Shown here one piece after another: positions 25,881 through 34,612 of a stretch of DNA of 64,000 nt. The notes under the pieces were generated by a model. The model made no database searches. It was not told the DNA's origin and saw only the letters and a list, made by a program, of their open reading frames with translations. How positions within the stretch are numbered: the stretch's first letter is position 1; each line of letters starts with the position of its first letter. Source of the DNA: Paludibacteraceae bacterium (lineage in GTDB: Bacteria; Bacteroidota; Bacteroidia; Bacteroidales; Paludibacteraceae); assembly GCA_024400115.1 (NCBI GenBank), contig JAKSNF010000006.1:1-64000 (forward strand), written 5' to 3'. The translations under genes and the position numbers were made by a program.

Positions 25881-27365
25881 TTACAGCATCTCCAACGTAT
25901 GTTGCAGCCATTGCCAGCAGCGACCGGTACTGGATATACTCAGACGCTCTTGCGGCGAGTGAACACCTACCATTTGCGGACCGATACTCACCATATCCAA
26001 ATACGGATACTTCTCCAAGAATAAACCACACTCCAGTCCGGCATGAATAGCCAACACCTTAGGTTCTTCCTTGAAAAGGTCGATATAAGCCTGCTTGGTG
26101 GTCTCTAAGATAGCCGAATGAACGTTCGGTGCCCAACCCGGGTAACCGTCTCCGTGCGTCACTTCATCACATGCGGCGGCTAAAGCGCACTCCACTTGGT
26201 TCTTGATGTCGTGTTTCTTACTCTCTACCGACGAGCGTTGCGAGGTGTTGATCTCGATATACCCCTCTTTCATCTTGATGGACGCAAGGTTAGTGGAGGT
26301 CTCTACCAAACCGGGCATATCCTTACACATACCGATCACACCATGAGGGCAAGCGTAGAGGGCGCGGATGAGCTTCGCTGCGTCTGCTGAAGATAGAGGC
26401 GACTGGCTACAGGCAACAGGCGAAAGGGATTCAAGGTCAATGACCATATCTTTCTCCACTTCGCCGTACTCGGCTTCGATGTCGGCTATGAAATGATTGA
26501 GTTCGATACGGAGTTGCTCCTTGGCTGCCATCGGAACGAGAACCACTGCTTCGCACTCGCGGGCAATAGCGTTACGAAGGTTACCGCCGTTGATGGAGCT
26601 CAGTTGTGCACCGTCTATCTTATGCTTGGGGTCTAAGAAGATACGATAGAGGAAACGCACAATGATCTTATTGGCATTGGCGCGACCCTTGTTGATATCG
26701 TCTCCCGAGTGACCTCCGGTCAGTCCCGTGACAAATATTCGGGCAGCGAATGTTGTTGAGGCTACAGGTGACTGGCTACAGGCTACAGGGCTGTAGTGCA
26801 TCTTTGCTAAAGTGTCGATACCGCCGGCGCAACCGATGAAGATTTGTCCGTCATCCTCGCTATCAAGGTTAATGAGGCGTTTGCCCGTGAGGTAACCGTC
26901 CTTGAGTTTGAAAGCGCCGGTCAGACCCGTTTCCTCATCTACCGTAAAGAGGCACTCAATAGCCGGGTGCTGTAGGGTAGGAGAGGTGATAGCTGCCAAA
27001 GCCAGGGCGATACCGATACCGTCATCGCCGCCAAGGGTAGTGCCCTTTGCTTTGAGCCAATCGCCATCGACATAGGTCTCGATGGGGTCTTTGCTGAAAT
27101 CATGAACGGTGTCGTTGTTCTTCTCGCAAACCATATCCATATGGGCTTGCAGAATAACGCCTTCGTGGCTCTCGTAACCCGCAGTGGCGGGAACGCGCAT
27201 GATGACGTTCATGGCGTCATCGACCGTGTATTCGATGTTATGCTCTTTGGCGAAGGTTTGTAACCATTGACAGATCTGTTCCTCGTGCTTGGATGGACGG
27301 GGAATACGGGTTATCTCGTGAAAAATAGAGAATACCTCTTTCGGGGTGATAGTTGTGATCTCCAT
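25881..27365 (-). CDS. pepD: Aminoacyl-histidine dipeptidase (PepD, M20 family)
   Basis: This cytosolic zinc dipeptidase (494 aa) hydrolyses Xaa-His dipeptides. It has metal-binding features QAHMDMVCEKN, GDDGIGIALALA, a catalytic DEETG and GGHSGDDINKGRAN. Two short repeat-encoded stretches, both containing SPVACSQSP, interrupt it in frame near 193-201 and 315-323. A heptamer array abuts its start codon. It is the last gene of the minus-strand cluster. Confidence 0.92.
   Translation of the reverse strand: MEITTITPKEVFSIFHEITRIPRPSKHEEQICQWLQTFAKEHNIEYTVDDAMNVIMRVPATAGYESHEGVILQAHMDMVCEKNNDTVHDFSKDPIETYVDGDWLKAKGTTLGGDDGIGIALALAAITSPTLQHPAIECLFTVDEETGLTGAFKLKDGYLTGKRLINLDSEDDGQIFIGCAGGIDTLAKMHYSPVACSQSPVASTTFAARIFVTGLTGGHSGDDINKGRANANKIIVRFLYRIFLDPKHKIDGAQLSSINGGNLRNAIARECEAVVLVPMAAKEQLRIELNHFIADIEAEYGEVEKDMVIDLESLSPVACSQSPLSSADAAKLIRALYACPHGVIGMCKDMPGLVETSTNLASIKMKEGYIEINTSQRSSVESKKHDIKNQVECALAAACDEVTHGDGYPGWAPNVHSAILETTKQAYIDLFKEEPKVLAIHAGLECGLFLEKYPYLDMVSIGPQMVGVHSPQERLSISSTGRCWQWLQHTLEML
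26395..26429. repeat. Heptamer array 1 in pepD
   Basis: Units AGAGGCG, ACTGGCT, ACAGGCA, ACAGGCG and AAAGGGA, period 7. Confidence 0.75.
26764..26791. repeat. Heptamer array 2 in pepD
   Basis: Units ACAGGTG, ACTGGCT, ACAGGCT and ACAGGGC, period 7. Same words as array 1, about 340 nt away in the same gene and frame. Confidence 0.78.
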
Positions 27366-27370
27366 AGTAT

Positions 27371-27412
27371 ATATTTACGATTAGACGATTTACAATTTAC
27401 AATTTATTATTT
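27371..27412. repeat. Heptamer array before pepD
   Basis: ATTTACA-type 7-nt units (with CGATTAG and ACGATTT) fill the gap from 6 nt before the pepD start to near the end of the C69 gene. Confidence 0.75.
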
Positions 27413-27422
27413 GAATGATTAA

Positions 27423-29141
27423 TTATTCGTGGTCGATTTGGTGCTTGATAGATTGTAAGAACTCATCGGGGAAAGGAAGGCGGTTAGGACCTACGGGTTC
27501 ACCGTAGGCATTGCGCTTGAACTGTCCGTCCTCCATCTTACGCTCTTGACCGTCAATATACTTAACCTTGAGGTAAATGTCTAATTCCTTCCACGCCTTA
27601 ACCAAGTTCTCGGCTTGTGCGCAAGAATAAGAAGTTAAGAACTCACGCGCCTGCTCCTCCGTCATATTCGCTACTTTCTCGTCAATAGCTGCCGTCTGGG
27701 TGAAGAACTTATCCTCCCATTTGGCTTGTTCCACTTCAATCTCGGGTTTCATGCGGTCGTACTTAGTGTAAGCCCAGTTGGCAACGAAGTTAAACGCCCA
27801 CCAAGCGGACGTGGGGGAGTAGGTGAATAGGTCTCCGTTCCCCTCTTTGAGACATTCGGGAATAGCGTTGATGGTGCAGTACATAGGCATATAGACGGAA
27901 GTGGCAGCGTCATCGACGGCGAACCAGAAGATTCCTCCTACTTTGGGGTCAGCATAGCCGCGCATTTGGGCTACGAACGACCAAGCCGTTTGTTGGGTAG
28001 CGATAGGACGCTCGTACCAGTACTTGACGCTATCCACTTCGAAACTCAGTCCGCCATAGCGCAGTTTGGTATGCCACGGACCGGCATCGGGACCTTGCGT
28101 TATGTCAAGGGGCGTGCCCTCGTATTGGTCTTGCATGCAGTGTTGTATGTCGCGCACGCTCACTTTGCGATTGGGACGAATCCAAAGGGGCATATGCTCG
28201 CCCTCGTACTGACCGTTAGTCTCTACAAAGGTTTTGCCCGTAGCAAAGTCAAAGTACTTATCCATATCGTCGGAGAAATGGCGGAAGAAAGACCATACGC
28301 GTGCCTCGCAGACATAAAGACCCGAGAAGTCGTAGGGGTTATAAGCGGCTTGATAACTGAAGTCCTTATCCTTACCGGAGAAATACCCTTTCTGACGCGC
28401 AAAATCAATCACATCCTTAGACCACATCCAGTTGCCGTCAGCAGTCGTTATGTACTTAACAGTATGCGATTTACCGGAGTGCGCGGACGCATCAACTCTA
28501 AACTCTAAACTCTCCACTCTACACTTTTGCCCGACGGGCAAAGTGGTAATACGAGCCTGATTAGCGTGTGCGCAGATGCAGTCATCGGGAATACGCACGG
28601 CCACCCAGTTAGCGCCTTTGTTTCCTTCGCCCTTGCCAATCATATCCATGATCCAAACCTCGTTGGGGTCACCAATGGAGAAAGTCTCGCCTTCAGAGGC
28701 ATAGCCGTATTGTTCTACGAGGGTAACCATAAATAGGATAGCTTCGCGGGCGGTCTTGCAGCGTTGCAGTGCGATATAGATAAGGCTACCGTAATCGACG
28801 CCCACGGTGTCCCAAAGGGCTTCGCGTCCACCCCAAGTGGTCTCACCGATAGTGAGTTGGTGCTCGTTCATGTTACCAATAACGGAGTAGGTGTGCGCGG
28901 GTTGAGGAAGGCTGAGTTGATAGCGTCCGCAGTCCCAGTCATAGACCTTGCGCATGTCGCCGGGCTCATGGTCTGCCGCAGGTTGGAAGTCTAAGAAACC
29001 GTAGTTCGAATACGAATCGGCGGCATAACTGATGATAGTACTACCGTCGGTGGAAGCGTTTTTTCCGACAAGAAGATTAGTGCAAGCCCAAGCTGAAATA
29101 GCGGCGGTGAGGGCAAAGAAAAGAAGAAGGTGTTTTTTCAT
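27423..29141 (-). CDS. C69 family dipeptidase (N-terminal nucleophile)
   Basis: This exported 572-aa peptidase has a signal peptide (LLLFFALTAAISAWA) cleaved before the catalytic Cys of CTNLLVGKNAS. Later family features include the HELTIGETTWGG-like start (NEHQLTIGETTWGG) and NEVWIMDMIGKG. Near residues 206-216, array-encoded residues ([12 protein letters not shown]) fill a loop. It starts 1 nt after the stop of the nucleotidase gene, so the two are co-transcribed. A role in peptide use at the envelope is inferred. Confidence 0.88.
   Translation of the reverse strand: MKKHLLLFFALTAAISAWACTNLLVGKNASTDGSTIISYAADSYSNYGFLDFQPAADHEPGDMRKVYDWDCGRYQLSLPQPAHTYSVIGNMNEHQLTIGETTWGGREALWDTVGVDYGSLIYIALQRCKTAREAILFMVTLVEQYGYASEGETFSIGDPNEVWIMDMIGKGEGNKGANWVAVRIPDDCICAHANQARITTLPVGQKCRVESLEFRVDASAHSGKSHTVKYITTADGNWMWSKDVIDFARQKGYFSGKDKDFSYQAAYNPYDFSGLYVCEARVWSFFRHFSDDMDKYFDFATGKTFVETNGQYEGEHMPLWIRPNRKVSVRDIQHCMQDQYEGTPLDITQGPDAGPWHTKLRYGGLSFEVDSVKYWYERPIATQQTAWSFVAQMRGYADPKVGGIFWFAVDDAATSVYMPMYCTINAIPECLKEGNGDLFTYSPTSAWWAFNFVANWAYTKYDRMKPEIEVEQAKWEDKFFTQTAAIDEKVANMTEEQAREFLTSYSCAQAENLVKAWKELDIYLKVKYIDGQERKMEDGQFKRNAYGEPVGPNRLPFPDEFLQSIKHQIDHE
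28494..28528. repeat. Heptamer array in the C69 gene
   Basis: AACTCTA twice, AACTCTC, CACTCTA and CACTTTT. The words match the plus-strand family but are read on the opposite strand by this gene. Confidence 0.87.
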
Positions 29142-29142
29142 A

Positions 29143-29871
29143 TTAGTTAATTTGTGTTCTACCATCGAGTGTGGCTACGATGGTTTGTTGTTCTTTAGCA
29201 TATTCGATATAGAGGTCGCGAATGATGAGTCCTGAGTTCCACATCTCAATGTGGCGCGTGAGGGGAACCATATGATCCGTTCCTCCACTGAGGTAATCCG
29301 ACGTGGCTACGTGGTAGTAAGCCTCGGGGTCAATGGGTTGTCCGCCTATGCGGGCTTCCGCTAATTGTTTGTCCTCACCGATGATGGTCATGTTTGCGAT
29401 ACCCTGTCCGCCATCCACTACGAAGATCTGACTCAGTTCGAGAATATCTTCGCCCTTAAGGGTCAGAATGACCATGCGGTTATCGAAGGGCATGAGCTCA
29501 TAGATATGACGCAAGGTTATGTCTCCTGCTGCCCATTCGGTACGCATGCTGCCGATATTGACAATCGCTATATCCACCGTTCCCGGGTAGTACTGCCGTG
29601 CTTTGGCAAGCAACGCGTCGGATGCCCAATTGAGTAAGGTGCACTCGGGTTGACCTTTGGTTAATGGCTGCGAAGCATAGGCAATCACTTGACCTATCTG
29701 TGCATCCAACTGCTCAATGATAGGCTGTAAGGACTGACTATAAGCCGTGTCGGCAATAGCGTCCATCGACGAATCAATGGTGATGGATTCACATTCGATA
29801 GAGGTAATCGGTTTAGTTTGACAACCCATCACCATAGCCGCTACGGCAGCGATAAAAAATACCTTTTTCAT
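29143..29871 (-). CDS. 5'-nucleotidase C-terminal-domain lipoprotein
   Basis: This 242-aa lipoprotein (VMGC, Cys17) contains only the substrate-binding C-terminal domain of 5'-nucleotidase/UshA proteins: NWASDALL, VDIAIVNIGSMRTEW, GDITLRHIYELMPFDN and the VATSDYLSGGTD end. In many Bacteroidota a metallophosphatase gene sits next to it as the catalytic partner; none is present here. A heptamer array abuts the start codon. It may work with a distant partner. Confidence 0.85.
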   Translation of the reverse strand: MKKVFFIAAVAAMVMGCQTKPITSIECESITIDSSMDAIADTAYSQSLQPIIEQLDAQIGQVIAYASQPLTKGQPECTLLNWASDALLAKARQYYPGTVDIAIVNIGSMRTEWAAGDITLRHIYELMPFDNRMVILTLKGEDILELSQIFVVDGGQGIANMTIIGEDKQLAEARIGGQPIDPEAYYHVATSDYLSGGTDHMVPLTRHIEMWNSGLIIRDLYIEYAKEQQTIVATLDGRTQIN

Positions 29872-29904
29872 TTACGATTTACTATTTACCATTTACTATT
29901 TTAT
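29870..29904. repeat. Heptamer array at the nucleotidase start
   Basis: ATTTACG, ATTTACT, ATTTACC, ATTTACT and ATTTTAT; it overlaps the ATG of the nucleotidase gene by 2 nt and reaches the stop of the epimerase gene. Confidence 0.8.
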
Positions 29905-31439
29905 TTTTCCCAGCCGTTGAAGACTTCGGGACCAAAGGTGTTATGTTCGTCTTTATCATGCAGCGGAGCCCATAATTGTGCAAAGAACGGATTGCGCTTT
30001 GCCTCTGCATCCCAATCCCATGGGCGAGGTGATTGGTCGAAACCAAGGTCGCGTTGGAGCGGTTCGTTATACGGATAGGGGAAGCACTCGGGGCACCATT
30101 GACCACCTAACAGGATGAAACGGCGAGAAGCCTTGAAGCGGTGACCGCAAGCGCACTCCCACTCGTCGTTACCTAAGTACTTACCGCCACGGAACTGAGC
30201 TGCTTTGTTCAGTTCTTCGTCGGTCAGGGTGTCAATATCTTTGGTCTCGTCATAACCATGATCCATCACAACCGGCGTGGTTGAGTTATGGCTAAGGTCG
30301 GTATGTGCCCAATCAGGAATAGCATTGTAAGCCTCTTTCGTACCATAATAGGCGGCGATACGTTGGGTCTTGTTGTTCTTTATCCACCATTGGGTACCAT
30401 GCTCAACCGAATTAGCCATAAAGCGCATCGCTAACTTAACGATATGCGGCACTAAGTGGGATAGATAAACAAGTTTAGAGCGAACGGCAAACTTAAGAGA
30501 CGAGGGTAGCGTATCCGACTTAGCCATTTGTTTGAAGTACTCTTTTATCGGTACATTAGCGCGGAAGTGGAGGTAGTTCTCTAAATCGTCACCGTCGATA
30601 TACCACATGCCGTGGAAATTGCGGGTGGTGAACCACTGAGCATTAAAAATCTTCTCGGGTTTGGGACAACCGATAGCGTCTAAGAGCAGGCACTCGAACT
30701 CATAGTTAGAGATGCGGTACTCGTCGCCCGAACCTATATTGTAGTACCGGTTCCAGAACTCTTCCGGCACTTCGGGACGGCAAACGCGCTCCAGCAGTCG
30801 CCCACTATCTTCAACGGTAGCCCACTCTAACACCCCACGAATAGGAACGTGGAACATGATAGGGTCGTAGTTCTTGAGGATAGCCGGATAAAGGATACCC
30901 GATTGGCGCAGGCTAACCCAATGCTCAATGGGCGAGTTAGTGATGATACGCTCAGCAAGGGCTTTGGTTATGCCGTAGTGGTCATAAGCGGAAACGCAGA
31001 TAGGGTCTCCCGTACGTCCCCAATGAAGAGGTTCGCGGCGGTCACCCATCTGGGCTACGGAACCGATATAGACAACCTTAGGCTGTTGGTCTTTAGGTTG
31101 AGCCAACACGGCATCGCGTATATTCGCGGCTGCGGTGAGGTTGGTTTTGCGAGTAGCCGTGGGACGATAGTCCGCTTGCGGCGAAACCATGCCACCTACA
31201 TGCAGAACGATATTCGCTCCGGTCACGCCTTTGAGCACGTCCTCATACGAGGTGAGGTCTCCCCAAACAACCTCTAACGGGTAGTTGCCATTGAGGAAGG
31301 GAGCCAGTTTGGTCTTGTTCTTTTGGCTTGGACGAGCCAAGATACGTAGGTTGTACTGATCGGGATAACTGAGGATCTCTTTCATTCCTGCAAATCCCAT
31401 CGTTCCGGTAGCACCGGTTAGGAAAACGGTCGTTTTCAT
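29901..31439 (-). CDS. NAD-dependent epimerase with C-terminal zinc ribbon
   Basis: The 512-aa protein has an extended-SDR domain: nucleotide-binding TGATGTMGFAG (8-18) and catalytic YGITKALAER (Tyr and Lys three apart). The C-terminal 90 residues carry a zinc-ribbon-like CACGH ... CPECF. This fusion is seen in Bacteroidales; the substrate is unknown. The start overlaps the antiporter stop by 4 nt, indicating coupling. Confidence 0.85.
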   Translation of the reverse strand: MKTTVFLTGATGTMGFAGMKEILSYPDQYNLRILARPSQKNKTKLAPFLNGNYPLEVVWGDLTSYEDVLKGVTGANIVLHVGGMVSPQADYRPTATRKTNLTAAANIRDAVLAQPKDQQPKVVYIGSVAQMGDRREPLHWGRTGDPICVSAYDHYGITKALAERIITNSPIEHWVSLRQSGILYPAILKNYDPIMFHVPIRGVLEWATVEDSGRLLERVCRPEVPEEFWNRYYNIGSGDEYRISNYEFECLLLDAIGCPKPEKIFNAQWFTTRNFHGMWYIDGDDLENYLHFRANVPIKEYFKQMAKSDTLPSSLKFAVRSKLVYLSHLVPHIVKLAMRFMANSVEHGTQWWIKNNKTQRIAAYYGTKEAYNAIPDWAHTDLSHNSTTPVVMDHGYDETKDIDTLTDEELNKAAQFRGGKYLGNDEWECACGHRFKASRRFILLGGQWCPECFPYPYNEPLQRDLGFDQSPRPWDWDAEAKRNPFFAQLWAPLHDKDEHNTFGPEVFNGWEK

Positions 31440-33094
31440 ATTTGTTCTTCTTTTTGTTTGTTCTTTTGAGATAAGTCTTGCACCTTATGCTTGATATCGT
31501 TGAATCGCGACGATTGGCGTTCCAGTTTCTTGTGTAGGTTATCCATTATCTCATTGCCCCATTGGTTGAGGTCAAACTCCTCTTCCTCCTCCATGTGCTT
31601 CTGTGCAGCACGGGCATCGCGATCCATGATGACAAGCAGTTGATCGCCTACGTTAAGGACGCTCGTTCCTGCGGGAACAAAGAAATCTTCGCCGCGACGA
31701 ACCATAATAACTAACGCCTTGGTGGCAAACTTAAGATCCTTCAGTTGGTTGCCGTTGACGAGCATTTTTTCGGATATAACTACCTCAGTGGCAGTCGATT
31801 GAATCTCGTCAGGAAGGTCAATGTCGAAGTATTGCAGTCGTTTCTGCGGCGGGTTGGGTGTTGCCAAGTGGAGGCTATAAGCCATCTTACTGAGCGAGGT
31901 GCCTTGTACTAGAAGTGAGACAAGGGTGCAGAGGAAGACTACGTTGAAGATAAGGTCGGCGTTAGGAACACCGCTTGCCTTACAGAGAATAGCAAAGATA
32001 ATGGGCACTGCTCCCTTCAAACCAACCCAACTGACAAGGAGCTTGTCCACGTTCTTAAACTGCTGTCCGAAGGGGAGCAGACTAATCCAAACAGCCAAGG
32101 GACGGGAGATAAAAATGGTCACGATCGAGATAATCAGGCAGGGTAGCCACACTTCTAATTGTAAGAACGAGGAGGGTTTAACCATCAGTCCTAACACGAG
32201 GAAGAGGGTGAGTTGGAGTAACCACGTGAAACCATCAAAGAAAGTCTTTGTTTGACGCTTACGGGCAAACTTAGTGTTACCGATAACCAGTCCGCTGATA
32301 TAGACTGCCAAGTATCCGTTGCCTTTGAGGAAATAAGTGGCGGCAAAGGAGAAAAGGCAGAAAGTGAAGATCATGATAGGGTAGAGGGACTCGTTCTGCA
32401 ACTGCACTTTGCGCAGCAAATAAACAGCAATCTTACCGAACGCGAATCCGAGTACCGCACCTACAATGAGTTGAACTAATATCGTCTGAAAGATACCCAG
32501 TGCCGATACATGAGTAGCTCCCGTTGCGGTGACAATACCGATAAGGGTGATAGTGAGCACATACGCCATCGGGTCATTAGCTCCGGACTCTAATTCGAGT
32601 AGCGGACGGAGGTTGTGCTTGAGGGAGATACCATTGGTCCTCATTACGGAAAAGACGGATGCCGAGTCGGTGGACGACATAGTGGACGCCATCAGTAAAG
32701 CGGTAGCGAACGTAACCACTCCAAAAGCGTGTATCCAACCGAAGACGAAATAGATTATCGTTCCCGTCACCAACGCGGTGATAAGCACACCAACGGTGGC
32801 GAGAGTGACACCGGGACCCGCCACAGGGCGTATATCGTTAATGCTGGTGTCCAAACCGCCGGAGAAAAGGATAACGCAGAGCGCAACCGTTCCCCATACT
32901 TGGGCGGCATCAACGCTAATGTTCATGTAGGAACCCAAGTGGAGCCATTTACTGAAGCCTTCTTCGCCAAACAGCATACCGACGATAAGGAAAAGCAGCA
33001 AGGCGGGCACGCCGTACTTAGAGCCTAATTTGTCGCTGAAGATACTGACAAAGAAAAGAAGGCTGACGATTAATATTCCAAATTCAACTGTCAT
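31436..33094 (-). CDS. Potassium/proton antiporter (CPA1, NhaP2/CvrA type)
   Basis: This inner-membrane cation/proton antiporter (552 aa) has about 12 hydrophobic segments, the SSTDSASVFSVMR and LELESGANDPMAYVLT motifs of CPA1 exchangers, and a C-terminal TrkA-C-like domain (ISEKMLVNGNQL ... LLVIMDRD). It probably exports K+ or Na+. The last residues are charged and Gln-rich. It is coupled by 4-nt overlaps to both neighbours. Confidence 0.9.
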   Translation of the reverse strand: MTVEFGILIVSLLFFVSIFSDKLGSKYGVPALLLFLIVGMLFGEEGFSKWLHLGSYMNISVDAAQVWGTVALCVILFSGGLDTSINDIRPVAGPGVTLATVGVLITALVTGTIIYFVFGWIHAFGVVTFATALLMASTMSSTDSASVFSVMRTNGISLKHNLRPLLELESGANDPMAYVLTITLIGIVTATGATHVSALGIFQTILVQLIVGAVLGFAFGKIAVYLLRKVQLQNESLYPIMIFTFCLFSFAATYFLKGNGYLAVYISGLVIGNTKFARKRQTKTFFDGFTWLLQLTLFLVLGLMVKPSSFLQLEVWLPCLIISIVTIFISRPLAVWISLLPFGQQFKNVDKLLVSWVGLKGAVPIIFAILCKASGVPNADLIFNVVFLCTLVSLLVQGTSLSKMAYSLHLATPNPPQKRLQYFDIDLPDEIQSTATEVVISEKMLVNGNQLKDLKFATKALVIMVRRGEDFFVPAGTSVLNVGDQLLVIMDRDARAAQKHMEEEEEFDLNQWGNEIMDNLHKKLERQSSRFNDIKHKVQDLSQKNKQKEEQI

Positions 33095-33495
33095 TTGATT
33101 GCCTCAAGGTTTTTGATAATCTCCTCTTTGGGATAGAGGCCTACTTGCATCGCCGGTTGACCGGACGCGGGGATATACAGCACTTGCGGAATGGAACGGA
33201 TACCGAAAGCGGCAGCAAGACCCTTTTCTTGATCTACATCCACTTTGTAGAAATTGATTTTGCCATCATACGTCTCACTCAGTTCTTCCATGATAGGAGC
33301 TAATCGTTTGCACGGACCGCACCACGTGGCATAGAAATCAATCACGCAAGGGGTTCCCTCATACTTCCACTCTTTTTGGGTGGTGTAGTCAAAGATCTTT
33401 GCCTTAAACTCAGCATCGGTCAGGTAAGTCACTTTTGCCCAGCAAGTGAGCGATAAAATCGTTAAAGCAAGCAATAAAATACTCTTTTTAGCCAT
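33091..33495 (-). CDS. Periplasmic thioredoxin
   Basis: This 134-aa thioredoxin has a signal peptide (SILLLALTILSLTCWA) and the active site WCGPC (58-62) followed by the conserved IPQVLYIPASG cis-Pro loop. The upstream promoter supports the start at 33495, 30 nt inside the longer open frame. It is the first gene of the cluster down to pepD and probably reduces envelope disulfides. Confidence 0.9.
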   Translation of the reverse strand: MAKKSILLLALTILSLTCWAKVTYLTDAEFKAKIFDYTTQKEWKYEGTPCVIDFYATWCGPCKRLAPIMEELSETYDGKINFYKVDVDQEKGLAAAFGIRSIPQVLYIPASGQPAMQVGLYPKEEIIKNLEAIK

Positions 33496-33535
33496 AAAAT
33501 ATAGGTTTTTAGTTAAAAAATACACTTTTAGGCTG

Positions 33536-33563
33536 CAAAATTACAAAAAATTTTGTAACTTTG
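33536..33563. promoter_or_regulatory. Divergent promoters of thioredoxin and aroB
   Basis: Minus strand: TAATTTTG at 33543-33536 for the thioredoxin cluster. Plus strand: TAACTTTG at 33556-33563 for aroB. The two -7 boxes are only 12 nt apart, so the start sites overlap and expression may be mutually limiting. Confidence 0.65.
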
Positions 33564-33579
33564 CAAATCTTTTTGAAAA

Positions 33580-34611
33580 ATGTATCCAAATATGTTCGAT
33601 TTTAGTGAAAAATTATTGCCTTTTGTTGGTCGGTACGACCAAATACTCATTGTTCAGAGTCGTGCTTTGCACGACATCGGTTCTTCGTCCTATCCTACCT
33701 TGGAGATAGACGACCAAGAAAGTGACAAGAACATTGCCACCGTAGAGCGTATTTGGTCTTTCTTGATGGAGTATGGCGCTACCCGTTCCTCGTTGTTAGT
33801 CAACGTGGGTGGCGGTGTGGTAACCGACTTAGGCGGATTCGCTGCGGCTACCTTTAAGCGAGGGATGGACTATGTCAATATTCCCACCACCTTACTCTCT
33901 ATGGTCGATGCCGGTATAGGGGGCAAGACAGGCATCGATTACGGACAAATCAAGAACATGATTGGTGCTTTCCAAGAACCCGTGAACACCATCATTGACC
34001 CCCGTTGGTTAGCAACCCTCTCGTCCCAACAACTGCTCAGCGGTTATGCCGAGATGCTCAAACACGGCCTTATTGCTGACGAGCACTATTGGAACCAACT
34101 CCTCGCTGTTGATATACAATCCTCAATCCTTAATCCTCAATCCTCAATCCTTTTTGAATCCCTTATCCTCCGCTCTGCGGAGATTAAGCGCTCTATCGTG
34201 TCGCAGGACCCGAAGGAGACGGGGTTGCGTAAAGCCCTCAATTTCGGACACACCATCGGTCACGCCTTAGAAGGTCTCTCCACTCTAAACTCTCCACTCT
34301 CCACTCTTTCGCACGGCTATGCCGTGCTCTACGGCATGATAGCCGAATCTTATCTCTCGCACGTGTTATTAGATTTGGATAAGGGTGTGATTACGCAGTT
34401 AGCGAGTGTGATGAACGAGTATTACGGTAAGCCGCAATGCAACTGCAAGGACACCGACAGGCTCATTGAGTTGATGCGGCAAGATAAGAAGAACCTTAGT
34501 CATGAACAAATAAACTTTACACTCTTAAAAAGCATCGGCAACCCGGTGATTAACCAAGTTGCCGACGTCAGTCTCATTCGGGAGTCAATCGACTACCTCA
34601 TGTCGCTATAG
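33580..34611 (+). CDS. aroB: 3-dehydroquinate synthase with repeat insertions
   Basis: AroB is the second enzyme of the shikimate pathway, NAD- and zinc-dependent. The 343-aa protein has NVGGGVVTDLGGFAA, the DAGIGGKTGID motif, GYAEMLKHGLI and the metal-site HTIGHALE. Two in-frame heptamer arrays add IQSSILNPQSSIL (residues 180-191) and LSTLNSPLSTLS (residues 232-243). The latter lies just after HTIGHALEG, where the family has a short link before HGYAV. Catalytic residues are kept. Confidence 0.94.
   Translation: MYPNMFDFSEKLLPFVGRYDQILIVQSRALHDIGSSSYPTLEIDDQESDKNIATVERIWSFLMEYGATRSSLLVNVGGGVVTDLGGFAAATFKRGMDYVNIPTTLLSMVDAGIGGKTGIDYGQIKNMIGAFQEPVNTIIDPRWLATLSSQQLLSGYAEMLKHGLIADEHYWNQLLAVDIQSSILNPQSSILFESLILRSAEIKRSIVSQDPKETGLRKALNFGHTIGHALEGLSTLNSPLSTLSHGYAVLYGMIAESYLSHVLLDLDKGVITQLASVMNEYYGKPQCNCKDTDRLIELMRQDKKNLSHEQINFTLLKSIGNPVINQVADVSLIRESIDYLMSL
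34117..34151. repeat. Heptamer array 1 in aroB
   Basis: Five units: CAATCCT four times and TAATCCT once. The encoded ILNPQSS resembles TIHNPQS in LpxB. Confidence 0.88.
34275..34309. repeat. Heptamer array 2 in aroB
   Basis: TCTCTCC, ACTCTAA, ACTCTCC twice and ACTCTTT, in frame. Confidence 0.85.
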
Positions 34612-34612
34612 T

